Positions 1-9,016 are shown, counted from the stretch's first letter. The stretch is 58,528 nt of DNA from Candidatus Gastranaerophilales bacterium (GCA_944324425.1 CALUWE010000010.1:1-58528); one strand, 5' to 3'. Notes: generated from the letters alone by a model not told the origin. Made by a program: numbers and translations.

Positions 1-2459
1 TCAATTCCCAATGCCTGACATTGAAGAATATAGGTTTGGGTTTTTTCTTGGTTGTTTGCTTGAGATGTTAAGTTGGCAGCCATCCATTCAACAGGATAAT
101 GTGCTTTTAGATATGCTGTTTGATAAGCAACAAAAGCATAAGCTGATGAGTGAGCTTTATTGAAGCAGTATTTTGCAAAACTTTCAATCTGTTCAAAAAG
201 ATGACTTGCATCTTCTTCTGTCATTCCTTTTGTAGATGATGCTTTTACAAAACGCACTTTTTGTTCCGCCATCTGTTGAAGTTTCTTTTTACCCATCATA
301 CGGCGAACCATATCCGCATCGCCAAGCGAGTAATCCGCAAGGGTTTGGAAAATTTGCATAATCTGCTCTTGATATAAAATTGTGCCGTAGGTATCTTTTA
401 ATATGCTTTGCAGCAAGGGGTGTGCATATTCAATTTTTTGACGGCCGTGCTTTCTATCAACAAAGTCTTTCACCATGCCGGCTTCTAATGGCCCCGGCCT
501 AAATAATGCAACCAAAGCGCCCAAGTCTTCAAAAACAGATGGTTTTAATTCTTTAACAAGTCTTTTCATCCCCGGAGATTCAAGCTGGAATACACTGTCT
601 GTGTCGCCTTTTTTCAATAATTCAAAAGTTTTTTCATCATCCAATGGAATTTTATTAATATCAAAATCAATGCCTTTTCTGTTTTTAATCATATCAAGGC
701 AATCTCTTATGATTGTTAAAGTTTCAAGTCCAAGGAAGTCCATTTTCAATAAACCGATTTTTTCAATGCCTGCCATCGGGTATTGCGTGGTTGTGGATTT
801 TTCTTTTGAAAGTGCAACGGGGATAATTTCAGACATTGGTTTCGGTGCAATAATAACGCCTGCTGCGTGCGTGCCCACTTGGTTTTTTAAGCCTTCAATA
901 TGAAGTGCTTCATCTATTAATTTTTTAGCTTCAGGGTTTGTATCGTATAATTTTCTAAATTCCGTGCCATCAGAAAGTGCATCATTTAATTTTGTTCCGG
1001 GGACGGATGGAATTAAACCCGCCCAAGTGTTGCTTGTTGTAAAATCAACATCATAAACCCTTGCAACGGCTTTTAGGGCTGCCTTTGCAGCCAATGTGCC
1101 AAAGGTTATAATTTGGCAAACGTGGTCTTCACCCCATCTGCTTGAAACATAATCTATAACTTCGCCCCTTCTTCTTTTGCAAAAGTCAATGTCTATATCA
1201 GGCATCGAAATTCTTTCAGGGTTTAAGAACCTTTCAAACAAGAGATTATGTTCAATAGGGTCAAGTTCCGTTATACCCAATGAATATGCAACAATACTCC
1301 CTGCAGCAGAACCTCTCCCCGGGCCGACAGGGATATTATGTTCTTTTGCCCAATTTATAAAATCCCAAGTTAATAAAAAGTATGCGGGAAAGCCCATTTT
1401 AAAAATAACGGATTTTTCATATTCGTATCTTTCGACAATGGATTCAGGAACAGGGTCGCCGTATCTTTCTTTTAAGCCTTTTTTACAGAGAAAATCAAAA
1501 TATTCTTCTTCTGTCATATCATTGGGGCAAGGGTATTTTGGCAGATATTCTTTTGTTTTGCCAAATTCCAATTTATCCATTTGGAAATCAATTTTATCTG
1601 CAATTTCAACCGTTGTTTCAATGCATTTATTGAAATAATCTTCATCCATCCAAGAAAAAGCTTGTCTTAATTCATCAACCGTTTTTACGTAAAATTCATT
1701 AACGGAAAATTTAAAACGGTTTTGATCGTTTTTGGATGATTTTGTTTGTTCGCATAAAAGTGTATCATGCCAGAGAGCGTCTTCTGCTTTTAGATAGTGT
1801 GAGTCGTTTGTAATAACGGTTTTAATGTTATATTTTTTTGCAACTTCCATCAAAAAAGGGTTTGAATCTTTTTGTTCTTTTAGCCCGTGGTCTTGAAGCT
1901 CAATGTAATAGTCATCTCCAAATAAATTTTTATAATATTCAACCCTTTTAATTGCTTCTTCTTCATTGCCGTCTAAAAATATTCTTGCAACTTCACCTTG
2001 AATGCAGGCAGATAGGCAAATAATGTCATCTTTATATTTTTCAAGCATCTCGTGGTTTATACGGGGTTTATAATAATATGCTTTAGTAGATGCTATTGAA
2101 TTTAATTCGCATAAATTATGATAGCCGTTTTGGTTTTTTGCAAGCAAAATTAAGTGGTACATAATTTTTTTGCTTCTATCTTCCAAAACATCACCGTCGC
2201 AAACGTAAAATTCGCAGCCTATAATTGGTTTAACGGCTTCAATTTTTTTCTTTAATTCTTGAACATCATCTGTCAGCATATGTGATAAAAGTTCATTTTT
2301 TGCAATGAACATATCGGCACACCCAAACATAACGCCGTGGTCTGTAATGGCAATTGCAGGCATGTCGTTTTCTGCGGCAAACTTATAAAGGTCGGGGATT
2401 TTTATTGCCCCGTCCAACAAACTGTATTCCGTGTGAAGATGTAAAGGAACATATTTCAT
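1..2459 (-). CDS. dnaE: DNA polymerase III alpha subunit, partial (3' end beyond window)
   Basis: This is the replicative polymerase catalytic subunit, read on the reverse strand from an ATG at 2459 and running off the left edge after about 819 codons. The N-terminus has the PHP-domain signature HLHTEYSLLDG, followed by ITDHG. The polymerase active-site motif PDIDIDF lies near residues 417-423. Family hallmarks GPGRGSAAGS and GTHAAGVI are also visible. The C-terminal helix-hairpin-helix and OB regions are outside the window. No Shine-Dalgarno is obvious before the start; a weak extended -10-like TACATT lies 6 nt upstream. Identification is firm, but completeness cannot be judged. Confidence 0.97.
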   Translation of the reverse strand, partial: MKYVPLHLHTEYSLLDGAIKIPDLYKFAAENDMPAIAITDHGVMFGCADMFIAKNELLSHMLTDDVQELKKKIEAVKPIIGCEFYVCDGDVLEDRSKKIMYHLILLAKNQNGYHNLCELNSIASTKAYYYKPRINHEMLEKYKDDIICLSACIQGEVARIFLDGNEEEAIKRVEYYKNLFGDDYYIELQDHGLKEQKDSNPFLMEVAKKYNIKTVITNDSHYLKAEDALWHDTLLCEQTKSSKNDQNRFKFSVNEFYVKTVDELRQAFSWMDEDYFNKCIETTVEIADKIDFQMDKLEFGKTKEYLPKYPCPNDMTEEEYFDFLCKKGLKERYGDPVPESIVERYEYEKSVIFKMGFPAYFLLTWDFINWAKEHNIPVGPGRGSAAGSIVAYSLGITELDPIEHNLLFERFLNPERISMPDIDIDFCKRRRGEVIDYVSSRWGEDHVCQIITFGTLAAKAALKAVARVYDVDFTTSNTWAGLIPSVPGTKLNDALSDGTEFRKLYDTNPEAKKLIDEALHIEGLKNQVGTHAAGVIIAPKPMSEIIPVALSKEKSTTTQYPMAGIEKIGLLKMDFLGLETLTIIRDCLDMIKNRKGIDFDINKIPLDDEKTFELLKKGDTDSVFQLESPGMKRLVKELKPSVFEDLGALVALFRPGPLEAGMVKDFVDRKHGRQKIEYAHPLLQSILKDTYGTILYQEQIMQIFQTLADYSLGDADMVRRMMGKKKLQQMAEQKVRFVKASSTKGMTEEDASHLFEQIESFAKYCFNKAHSSAYAFVAYQTAYLKAHYPVEWMAANLTSQANNQEKTQTYILQCQALGI

Positions 2460-2465
2460 ATTTAA

Positions 2466-2471
2466 AATGTA
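2466..2471 (-). promoter_or_regulatory. possible -10 element 6 nt before dnaE start
   Basis: On the reverse strand TACATT (4/6 to TATAAT), preceded by TGG as in an extended -10, ends 6 nt before the dnaE ATG. It matches the spacing of the leaderless-type promoters elsewhere in the window but is the weakest example. Confidence 0.25.
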
Positions 2472-2594
2472 CCATAATGATATTCATGGAACTTCTTAAT
2501 TTTAACTAATATTAAATTGAATTTTTAATTTGTTTAATTTTGAGCTTATTTTATTTTATAATTGTGTGGATTTTAAAATTTAATTAAGGTTTTT

Positions 2595-3317
2595 ATGATT
2601 GAATTGATGTTGGAAGATGAAATTAAAGATATAGTTAAAGAAACTAATTTAACACATATTGCAATTATTATGGACGGCAACAGAAGATGGGCAAAAGAAA
2701 AAGGCTTGCCTTCTGCCATGGGGCACAAAAAAGGTGTTGAAAGCCTTAAAAAAGTTGTAAAAGCGGCAGATAAATTCGGCATAAAGTATTTAACAATGTA
2801 TGCTTTTTCAACGGAAAACTGGAACAGAAAAAAAGAAGAAGTTGATTTTTTAATGAACCTTCTTGCAATTACAATGAAAAACGAAACAAAAGAATTGAAT
2901 GAAAACAATGTAAAAATAAGTTTTATCGGTAATTTATCGGCCTTAAACAAAAATTTGCAAGATGTTTTATTGAATGCAAAAGAGGTAACAAAAAATAATA
3001 CGGGCGTAAACCTTCAAATTGCAATAAATTATGGCGCAAGAGATGAAATTATAACGGCTGTTAATGAAATTTTAAAATCGGGAATAAAAGAAATTGATGT
3101 TAATTCATTTGAAAAATTTTTATATACAAAAAACATCCCCGACCCCGACCTTTTAATCAGAACAGGCGGCGAGTTAAGAGTCAGCAACTATCTTTTATGG
3201 CAGATAGCTTATTCTGAAATTTATGTAACCAAAAAATATTGGCCTGAATTTGATGAAACAGCCCTAATTGAAGCTATAAAAGCATTCAAAGAAAGACAAA
3301 GAAGATATGGCGGATAA
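2595..3317 (+). CDS. uppS: Isoprenyl (undecaprenyl) diphosphate synthase
   Basis: This cis-prenyltransferase condenses isopentenyl diphosphate onto farnesyl diphosphate to make the C55 carrier lipid for peptidoglycan and other surface polymers. The family signature IIMDGNRRWA is at residues 25-33 and includes the catalytic Asp27. The C-terminal substrate-binding block RTGGELRVSN, followed by W-Q-I-A-Y-S-E, is also present. At 240 residues it has the usual length. Its last 11 bases overlap rdgB, so the two are probably co-transcribed and translationally coupled. A weak AAGG precedes the start, and a TATAAT at 2557-2562 may be its -10. Confidence 0.96.
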   Translation: MIELMLEDEIKDIVKETNLTHIAIIMDGNRRWAKEKGLPSAMGHKKGVESLKKVVKAADKFGIKYLTMYAFSTENWNRKKEEVDFLMNLLAITMKNETKELNENNVKISFIGNLSALNKNLQDVLLNAKEVTKNNTGVNLQIAINYGARDEIITAVNEILKSGIKEIDVNSFEKFLYTKNIPDPDLLIRTGGELRVSNYLLWQIAYSEIYVTKKYWPEFDETALIEAIKAFKERQRRYGG

Positions 3318-3900
3318 AATTTATATTACATTGGGAACATCAAACCCTCATAAGGTTTTTGAAATAAATAAAATTGCAAACCCTTTTGATATTGAGTTTT
3401 TGCCTCTAAAATCAGATAATTTTGACCCTGATGAAAATGGTGAGACTTTTGAAGAAAATGCAAAAATAAAGGCTATGGAAGCAGCCAAAGTTTCAGGCGA
3501 AGGCAAATATTTTATGGCGGATGATTCAGGGCTTTGCGTTGATTATCTAAATGGTGCGCCCGGGATTCATTCGGCAAGATACGCAGAAACTCCCGACAAA
3601 AGAATTGAAAAACTATTATTTAATTTAAAAGACGATAAAAAAAGAAGCGCCCATTTTGTTTGCGCACTTTGTTTAACCGATGATAAGGGAAACATTTTGC
3701 ATACGGAAAAAGGAATAGTGAGCGGCAAAATTGCACTTTCTAAAAAAGGAACAAACGGCTTTGGATATGACCCTGTTTTTCTTGTGGATGGTGTAGGTAA
3801 AACTATGGCTGAATTATCGGAAGATGAGAAAAATACTCTATCTCATAGAGGACAAGCACTTTCTAATATGATAAAATGGATTAAAATTAATCTGAATTAG
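3307..3900 (+). CDS. rdgB: RdgB/HAM1-family XTP/dITP diphosphatase
   Basis: This house-cleaning enzyme hydrolyses non-canonical purine triphosphates (dITP, XTP) and keeps them out of DNA and RNA. It shows the N-terminal SNPHK substrate loop, the ADDSGL motif followed by GAPGIHSARYA, then GFGYDPVF, and the C-terminal SHRGQAL. Its 197 residues are typical of the family. The ATG lies inside the end of uppS (11-nt overlap), and the downstream small gene starts 10 nt after its stop, so it belongs to a compact four-gene set uppS-rdgB-unknown-folE2. Confidence 0.95.
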   Translation: MADKIYITLGTSNPHKVFEINKIANPFDIEFLPLKSDNFDPDENGETFEENAKIKAMEAAKVSGEGKYFMADDSGLCVDYLNGAPGIHSARYAETPDKRIEKLLFNLKDDKKRSAHFVCALCLTDDKGNILHTEKGIVSGKIALSKKGTNGFGYDPVFLVDGVGKTMAELSEDEKNTLSHRGQALSNMIKWIKINLN

Positions 3901-3910
3901 GGGCAAAATA

Positions 3911-4264
3911 ATGGAAGATAAATTTGAAGAAAATAATGAAAATATTGATGAAAAAGGCCATATGCGCTGGTATGATAAAGACCCTGTTTTAAAAGAAGCG
4001 CTTGAACTTTTAAGATTATCTGCACCGGATGAAAGAAAAGAAGCCCAAGATTACATTTTAAGGCTTCAAGAAGAAGTTGCGGCAGATGTTATTGAAAGAA
4101 TTTATGAAATGGTAACTCAATACGCAGGCAAAGGTAACCGTTGGTATGATAATGACCCTGTAATGCTTAGAGCTGTTGAAATTTTACGCCATGCAGACCC
4201 AAAAACTCAAAGAATTGCCGCTTTAAAGATTTTGCAATCTTTGGAAATGAAAAAAGAACTATAA
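3911..4264 (+). CDS. Unknown 117-residue protein with a duplicated RWYDxDP motif
   Basis: I do not recognise a named family. The protein is visibly an internal duplication. RWYDKDPVLKEALELLRLS near residues 19-37 recurs as RWYDNDPVMLRAVEILRHA near residues 76-94. Each copy is followed by a helix-rich stretch, and a helix containing VIERIYEMV lies between them. It is hydrophilic and charged, with no signal peptide or membrane segment, so it is probably cytosolic. GGGGCAAAATA separates it from rdgB and folE2 starts two bases after its stop, which implies translation with both. A role linked to nucleotide or folate metabolism would be guesswork from position alone. Confidence 0.8.
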   Translation: MEDKFEENNENIDEKGHMRWYDKDPVLKEALELLRLSAPDERKEAQDYILRLQEEVAADVIERIYEMVTQYAGKGNRWYDNDPVMLRAVEILRHADPKTQRIAALKILQSLEMKKEL

Positions 4265-4266
4265 AA

Positions 4267-5058
4267 ATGAATGATGTACAAAACCAATTAGATTCAAGAA
4301 ATATAGATATTCAAAAAGTGGGAGTTAAAGATGTTGAGCTCCCCTTAATTATTCAAAGAAAATCCGAAGAAGGAAAAAATATCACACAAACTGTTTATGC
4401 AAAAGCAAAAATGAGTGTTTCTCTGCCAAAACAATTTAAAGGAACGCACATGTCAAGGTTTGTTGAGGTTTTAGAGGAAGAAAGAGAAAAAAACCTTCTT
4501 GGGGTTGATATAAAAAAACTTCTTTTAAAGGTCAGAAAAAAATTAAATGCAAATTCAGCTTATGCAAAGTTTGATTTTAAATATTTTATTGAAAAAGAAG
4601 CCCCTGTCAGCAAAAGAAAATCTTTAATGTGCTATGATTCCTATTTTGAAGGAATTTACACAAATTACGATTATAAATTTTATTTAGGTGTTAAGGTTCC
4701 TGTTACAACACTTTGCCCTTGTTCAAAAGAAATTTCAAAATACGGCGCACACAACCAAAGAGCGCTAGTTAAAGTAAAAGTTTCGTATGATGAAAAAAAT
4801 CATATTTGGCTTGAAGATTTAATTCAATGGGTTGAAGAATCAGCTTCATCTGAATTATATTCACTTTTAAAAAGAGAAGATGAAAAATTTGTAACAGAAA
4901 AAGCCTATGAAAATCCAAGGTTTGTGGAAGATCTTTTAAGAGATGTTGTTTTAAAATTAGAGAATAATGAAATTATAAATGAATTTGAAGTTGAAATTGA
5001 AGCCTTGGAATCAATCCACAACCACAATGCTTGGGCTTATCAAAAATTTTCAAGGTAA
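4267..5058 (+). CDS. folE2: GTP cyclohydrolase FolE2 (type IB)
   Basis: This is the metal-flexible GTP cyclohydrolase IB that makes 7,8-dihydroneopterin triphosphate for folate and, in some bacteria, queuosine. It is unrelated in sequence to FolE. Family marks are HMSRF at residues 61-65, the CPCSKEIS block with its conserved cysteine followed by YGAHNQRA, and IHNHNAWA near the C-terminus. The length of 263 residues is normal. It ends the plus-strand cluster, and its last 19 bases overlap the end of nth on the other strand. The family is often associated with zinc-limited growth, but no Zur-like site was recognised here. Confidence 0.95.
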   Translation: MNDVQNQLDSRNIDIQKVGVKDVELPLIIQRKSEEGKNITQTVYAKAKMSVSLPKQFKGTHMSRFVEVLEEEREKNLLGVDIKKLLLKVRKKLNANSAYAKFDFKYFIEKEAPVSKRKSLMCYDSYFEGIYTNYDYKFYLGVKVPVTTLCPCSKEISKYGAHNQRALVKVKVSYDEKNHIWLEDLIQWVEESASSELYSLLKREDEKFVTEKAYENPRFVEDLLRDVVLKLENNEIINEFEVEIEALESIHNHNAWAYQKFSR

Positions 5059-5690
5059 GTTTTACAATATTTTTTAATTGAACAAATTTCGCATTTCGGG
5101 TTTATGGGTTTACAAATGTTTTGCCCGTGGGTTACAAGCAAAGTGTTAAAATTTATCCAATATTTTTCGGGCAAAATTTCTCTTAATTTCATCTCTGTTT
5201 CATCGGGGGTTTTTGTTTTAACGTAACCAATTCTATTTGTAATTCTATGCACATGGACATCAACACAAATTGCGGGAATATTAAACCCTTTTGTCATAAC
5301 CAAATTGGCTGTTTTTCTGCCGACGCCTTTAAATTTTGTTAATTCATCAATGGATTTCGGCACTTTTGAACTATATTTTTCAACCAAAATTTTTGATAAT
5401 TCTATAATTTGTTCTGCCTTATTTTTATAAAAACCGACAGGATAAATTGCATTTGCCAATGTTTCAATATCCAATTTTGAAATTTCATCAGGGGTTTTTC
5501 CAAGTTCAAGCATTCTGATTGATGCGGGGTATGTTGTTTTGTCGTTTGTTCTTAAGGATAAGATGCAGCAAATTAAAACTAAATATGGGTCGTTCACTTT
5601 TTCCATAAATTTTACAAATTCCGTTTGAACTACCCTATGTGCCTTATTATCTTTTTTTAATTCTTTGATTATATTATCAATATCTGCCAT
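5040..5690 (-). CDS. nth: Endonuclease III (DNA glycosylase/AP lyase)
   Basis: This base-excision repair enzyme removes oxidised pyrimidines and cleaves abasic sites. The helix-hairpin-helix and catalytic lysine are in FKGVGRKTANLV, and the catalytic aspartate in CVDVHVHRI. The C-terminal [4Fe-4S] loop has the exact C-x6-C-x2-C-x5-C spacing (CKPINPKCEICSIKKYC). The length of 216 residues is standard. It is convergent with folE2, overlapping by 19 bases, and divergent from trxA, whose promoter lies in the 73-base gap. Confidence 0.96.
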   Translation of the reverse strand: MADIDNIIKELKKDNKAHRVVQTEFVKFMEKVNDPYLVLICCILSLRTNDKTTYPASIRMLELGKTPDEISKLDIETLANAIYPVGFYKNKAEQIIELSKILVEKYSSKVPKSIDELTKFKGVGRKTANLVMTKGFNIPAICVDVHVHRITNRIGYVKTKTPDETEMKLREILPEKYWINFNTLLVTHGQNICKPINPKCEICSIKKYCKTYLENF

Positions 5691-5700
5691 ATTAACCTTT

Positions 5701-5729
5701 TTGACAACAATCTTAAATGAAATTATAAT
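5701..5729 (+). promoter_or_regulatory. Consensus sigma70-type promoter of trxA
   Basis: TTGACA at 5701-5706 and TATAAT at 5724-5729 are both 6/6 matches separated by exactly 17 bases. They lie upstream of the AAGGAG ribosome site and ATG of the thioredoxin gene. This is the strongest promoter match seen in the window. Confidence 0.88.
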
Positions 5730-5763
5730 ACAAAAAAGCTTTTATATATAAGGAGATATAATA

Positions 5764-6087
5764 ATGTCAAATGCAATAGAAATTGATGACAATACCTTTG
5801 AAAAAGAAATTTTAAATTCAGAAGGTGTTAAAATTGTTGATTTTTGGGCGCCATGGTGCGGTCCATGCAGAAAAATGGGCCCCATTTTAGATGAAGTTGC
5901 GGAAGAATTAAAAGACAAAGTTAAAGTTTATAAAATAAACACGGATGAAAACACGAAAGTGGCAACGGATTATATGATATCAAGCATTCCCTGCCTTTAT
6001 ATTTTCCAAAACGGGGAAGCAAAAGAAACACTTGTCGGGCTAATGCCAAAATCTCACATAATTTCAAACGTCCAAAAATATTTATAA
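5764..6087 (+). CDS. trxA: Thioredoxin
   Basis: This is a small cytosolic disulfide reductase. The redox site WCGPC has its cysteines at residues 32 and 35, in the usual FWAPWCGPCRKMGP context, and the conserved cis-proline is P76 in SSIPCLYIF. The residue after the cis-proline is Cys77, where most thioredoxins have Thr, giving a third cysteine next to the active site. The length of 107 residues is canonical. It is a single-gene unit with a consensus promoter, an AAGGAG ribosome site and an immediate downstream terminator. No reductase gene is adjacent. Confidence 0.96.
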   Translation: MSNAIEIDDNTFEKEILNSEGVKIVDFWAPWCGPCRKMGPILDEVAEELKDKVKVYKINTDENTKVATDYMISSIPCLYIFQNGEAKETLVGLMPKSHIISNVQKYL

Positions 6088-6090
6088 TTT

Positions 6091-6119
6091 AAAAGCCCCT
6101 TAATTTAAGGGGCTTTTTT
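6091..6119. terminator. Bidirectional intrinsic terminator, trxA / dapA
   Basis: The inverted repeat AAGCCCCTTAA / TTAAGGGGCTT is flanked by A4 on the left and T6 on the right, so it can end transcription of both converging genes. Confidence 0.85.
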
Positions 6120-6124
6120 AATGC

Positions 6125-7027
6125 TTATTTTCCGATGCTCTCTAAAACAGAATTTAATACATCAAAAAGTTCGGCTCTTTCCATTTCGTTTAATTCAACC
6201 AAAGGGCGTCTTACAAAGTTTTCAATCATTTTTAACCTCGATAAAACTGCCTTAACAGGCACAGGGTTCGGTGCCATAAAAAGCTTCCTGAACAATGGAT
6301 ACAATTTTTGGTGCATATTCCTTGCCGCTTTAACTTGGCCTGATTTATAGTTATGAATTAAAGATTTAATTTCATCGCCCACAACGTGAGATGCAACGGA
6401 AATTACACCGTGAGCGCCTAAAGAAAGCATTGGTAATGTTAAACTGTCATCGCCGCAATAAATTGCAAAATCTTCAGGACAAAGTGATTTTAATTCCGTT
6501 ATAATATCCATATCAGGGAAACTTTGTTTCAGTGCAACAATATTCGGAAATTCTTTAGCCAAAAATGCCGCTGTTTGGGGGGTCATATTAACACCTGTTC
6601 TTCCGGGGATATTGTACATAATAATCGGAATATCAACAGCTTTAGCTATTGCACTAAAATGTTCAATAATTCCTTGCTGGTTTGGTTTGTTGTAGTATGG
6701 TACAACCGATAAAATAGCGTCTGCCCCAAGTTCAACAGCTTTTTTGCTTGAATCAACCGCTGTTCTTGTTGAATTTGAGCCTGCACCCATAATGACTTTT
6801 CTTGCACCCTGAACGGTAGATTTCACCTGATACAAGATTTCATATTCTTCTTCATGGGTTAAAGTAGGGCTCTCACCCGTTGTTCCTGCAACCAAAATTG
6901 CATCGGAACTTGAATTTACAAGGTGGCGGACAAGCTTTTCCAGTGCTTCAAAATCAACTTCCCTTTTTTCATTGAAGGGAGTAACCATTGCTGTTATAAC
7001 TTCACCCGCATCATATCTTAAACTCAT
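6125..7027 (-). CDS. dapA: 4-hydroxy-tetrahydrodipicolinate synthase
   Basis: This enzyme condenses pyruvate with aspartate semialdehyde, the first committed step of the diaminopimelate/lysine branch. The pyruvate-binding GTTGES motif is at residues 48-53, the catalytic tyrosine is Y138 in MYNIPGRTG, and the Schiff-base lysine is K167 in VALKQSF. The length of 300 residues is typical. It is the last gene of the dapB-asd-dapA operon, starting 16 bases after asd, with an AAGGA ribosome site, and it ends at the shared terminator. The feedback aspartokinase (lysC) lies elsewhere in the window. Confidence 0.96.
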   Translation of the reverse strand: MSLRYDAGEVITAMVTPFNEKREVDFEALEKLVRHLVNSSSDAILVAGTTGESPTLTHEEEYEILYQVKSTVQGARKVIMGAGSNSTRTAVDSSKKAVELGADAILSVVPYYNKPNQQGIIEHFSAIAKAVDIPIIMYNIPGRTGVNMTPQTAAFLAKEFPNIVALKQSFPDMDIITELKSLCPEDFAIYCGDDSLTLPMLSLGAHGVISVASHVVGDEIKSLIHNYKSGQVKAARNMHQKLYPLFRKLFMAPNPVPVKAVLSRLKMIENFVRRPLVELNEMERAELFDVLNSVLESIGK

Positions 7028-7043
7028 ATTTTTAAATCCTTTT

Positions 7044-8060
7044 TTAGTATAATCCCATTTCGATGACTTTCATTGCAAGTCTTACAGTGTTGAGTGCCGC
7101 CCCAATTCTCAAGTTGTCTGCAACACAGAAAAGGTCGATTGCATTGTCAAATGCCAATGATTTTCTTATTCTGCCGACATATACAGGGTCTTTTCCGGCA
7201 CACTCTTTAGGTGTCGGGTAAACGAAATTATCAATGTCATCTTCCAATTTAACGCCGTATGCATCTTTTAGAAGTTCTTTTGTTTTTTCAGGTGTAATTT
7301 CGTTTTCAAATTCAATGGTAACTGCTTCACTGTGGCCTCTATATACAGGAACTCTGACAGCCGTGCAAGATATAGGAACATTTTCGCTTAAGTGAAGAAT
7401 TTTTCTTGTTTCGTTTGTAACTTTCATTTCTTCTTTTGTATAGCCGTTTTCCGTGAAAGAATCGATTTGAGGAATCAAATTGAAGCCTATTTCATGCTTG
7501 AAGGCTTTTGATTCATAAGGCATACCGATTAAATTAACCTTTGTATTGTCCGTTAATTCGTTAATTGCAGCCAAGCCTGCGCCTGAAACCGCTTGATAAG
7601 TTGAAACGATTAATCTTTTAATTTTGGCGTAATCATTTAAGGGTTTTAAGACAAGCATTAATTGCGAAGTTGAGCAATTGGGGTTTGCAATAATTCCCTT
7701 ATGATTTTTAAGGTCATCATCGTTAACGCCTGCAATAACCAACGGAACATCTTTTTCCATTCTGAATGCACTTGAATTATCAATAAAAACAGCGCCACGT
7801 TTAGCAGCTTCAGGAGCCAATTTTAAGCTTGTTGAACCGCCGGCTGAAGCTAAAACTATATTTACGTTTTCAAAAGATTCGGGTTTTGCTTCTTCAACAA
7901 CGTATTCTTTGCCCATAAACGTAAGTTTTGAGCCTGCGGAACGGTAAGAAGACAAGAATTTAATTTCATTAAATTCAGCCTTTTGTTCCTCTAAAATAGA
8001 TAAAATTTCTCTTCCAACAACGCCTGTTGCGCCAAGTACTGCTAAATTAGGTTTTTTCAT
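7044..8060 (-). CDS. asd: Aspartate-semialdehyde dehydrogenase
   Basis: This NADPH-dependent enzyme reduces aspartyl phosphate to aspartate semialdehyde, feeding lysine, threonine and methionine synthesis. The nucleotide-binding GATGVVG is at residues 10-16, the active-site cysteine is C129 in NPNCSTSQL, and the later catalytic region has RVPVYRGHSEA. At 338 residues it matches the Gram-positive/cyanobacterial-type enzyme. Its start overlaps the dapB stop by 4 bases, indicating translational coupling, and dapA follows 16 bases downstream. Confidence 0.96.
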   Translation of the reverse strand: MKKPNLAVLGATGVVGREILSILEEQKAEFNEIKFLSSYRSAGSKLTFMGKEYVVEEAKPESFENVNIVLASAGGSTSLKLAPEAAKRGAVFIDNSSAFRMEKDVPLVIAGVNDDDLKNHKGIIANPNCSTSQLMLVLKPLNDYAKIKRLIVSTYQAVSGAGLAAINELTDNTKVNLIGMPYESKAFKHEIGFNLIPQIDSFTENGYTKEEMKVTNETRKILHLSENVPISCTAVRVPVYRGHSEAVTIEFENEITPEKTKELLKDAYGVKLEDDIDNFVYPTPKECAGKDPVYVGRIRKSLAFDNAIDLFCVADNLRIGAALNTVRLAMKVIEMGLY

Positions 8061-8830
8061 AGTATATTCTCCAATCCGAAGACAAAGTCATTCTCTTTAT
8101 AAACATGTTTAATTGCAAGGATAACGCCCGGCATAAAGCATTCTCTGTTTGATGTGTCGTGTTTTATTGTTAAAACTTGCCCGTTTGCGCCGAATATTAC
8201 CTCTTGCGAAGCTACAAACCCAGGCATTCTGACAGAGTGAATGTTAATGTTGCCGTAGCTTTCAGCTCCTCTTGCACCTTGAATGAGTTCAGTATCTTTA
8301 ATATTTCCCGCCTTGAAGTTATCGTTAACTTCCGCCATCATTTTTGCTGTTTTAATTGCGGTTCCTGACGGTGCATCTTTCTTTTGGTTGTGGTGAAGTT
8401 CAATGATTTCCGCATTATTAAAATATTTTGCAGCCATTTTAGAGAACATCATCATTAAAACTGCGCCCGTTGCAAAATTCGGGGCTATTAAGCAGCCTGT
8501 GTTATATTCCAAAGACAGTTTTTTTAATTCTTCAATTTGTTCATCGGTTAAGCCTGTTGTACCGATAACGGGCTTAACTTTGTTTTTTAAATATAATTTC
8601 GCATTTTCAAAAACAACTGAAGGTTCTGTAAAATCAACAATAATATCGGGTTTATTAATTTCAATTGATTTTACAATATCAGATTCAATATTGACGGTTT
8701 CAAATATGTTTTTCCCTGTTCCGAATTTATCTATTGCGCAAACAAGAGCAGTTTCATTGTCGTTAATAACGGCTTTTACAACCTCTTGCCCCATTCTTCC
8801 CAAAGCGCCTGTTACTCCGACTCTAATCAA
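8057..8830 (-). CDS. dapB: 4-hydroxy-tetrahydrodipicolinate reductase
   Basis: This enzyme reduces the DapA product to tetrahydrodipicolinate with NAD(P)H. The dinucleotide-binding GVTGALGRMG lies at the very N-terminus, and the signature ELHHNQKKDAPSGTA carries the catalytic His-His and Lys. The length of 257 residues is typical. The start codon is TTG at 8830. It is supported by a GAGGT ribosome site seven bases upstream and by the reading frame starting directly at the Rossmann strand. It is the first gene of dapB-asd-dapA, and a plausible promoter lies at 8864-8892. Confidence 0.95.
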   Translation of the reverse strand: MIRVGVTGALGRMGQEVVKAVINDNETALVCAIDKFGTGKNIFETVNIESDIVKSIEINKPDIIVDFTEPSVVFENAKLYLKNKVKPVIGTTGLTDEQIEELKKLSLEYNTGCLIAPNFATGAVLMMMFSKMAAKYFNNAEIIELHHNQKKDAPSGTAIKTAKMMAEVNDNFKAGNIKDTELIQGARGAESYGNINIHSVRMPGFVASQEVIFGANGQVLTIKHDTSNRECFMPGVILAIKHVYKENDFVFGLENIL

Positions 8831-8863
8831 TGTTAATACCTCATAATATTATTTTGTTCAAAT

Positions 8864-8892
8864 ATTATCTCACAAAAAAATCTATAATTCAA
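8864..8892 (-). promoter_or_regulatory. Probable dapB-asd-dapA promoter
   Basis: On the reverse strand TTGAAT (4/6) and GATAAT (5/6) are separated by 17 bases. They precede the GAGGT ribosome site of dapB and are divergent from the ferredoxin promoter. Confidence 0.5.
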
Positions 8893-8939
8893 TAAAAAAT
8901 AACTCTTATATATCCTGTTTTTAAGCAATTTAATCAAAC

Positions 8940-8968
8940 TTGCAATTTATTTTTATTGCTTGTATCAT
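8940..8968 (+). promoter_or_regulatory. Probable ferredoxin promoter
   Basis: TTGCAA (4/6) at 8940-8945 and TATCAT (5/6) at 8963-8968 are separated by 17 bases, about 48 bases upstream of the ferredoxin ATG. Confidence 0.5.
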
Positions 8969-9016
8969 GAATTTCAAAAGTTAATACATAATTTTTAATT
9001 TAAAGGAGTTATTAAA

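Noticed and set aside
475-903. Plus-strand open frames inside the dnaE region, including 1177-1638
   Set aside because: They are antisense shadows of dnaE; the reverse strand has continuous family motifs through the same bases.
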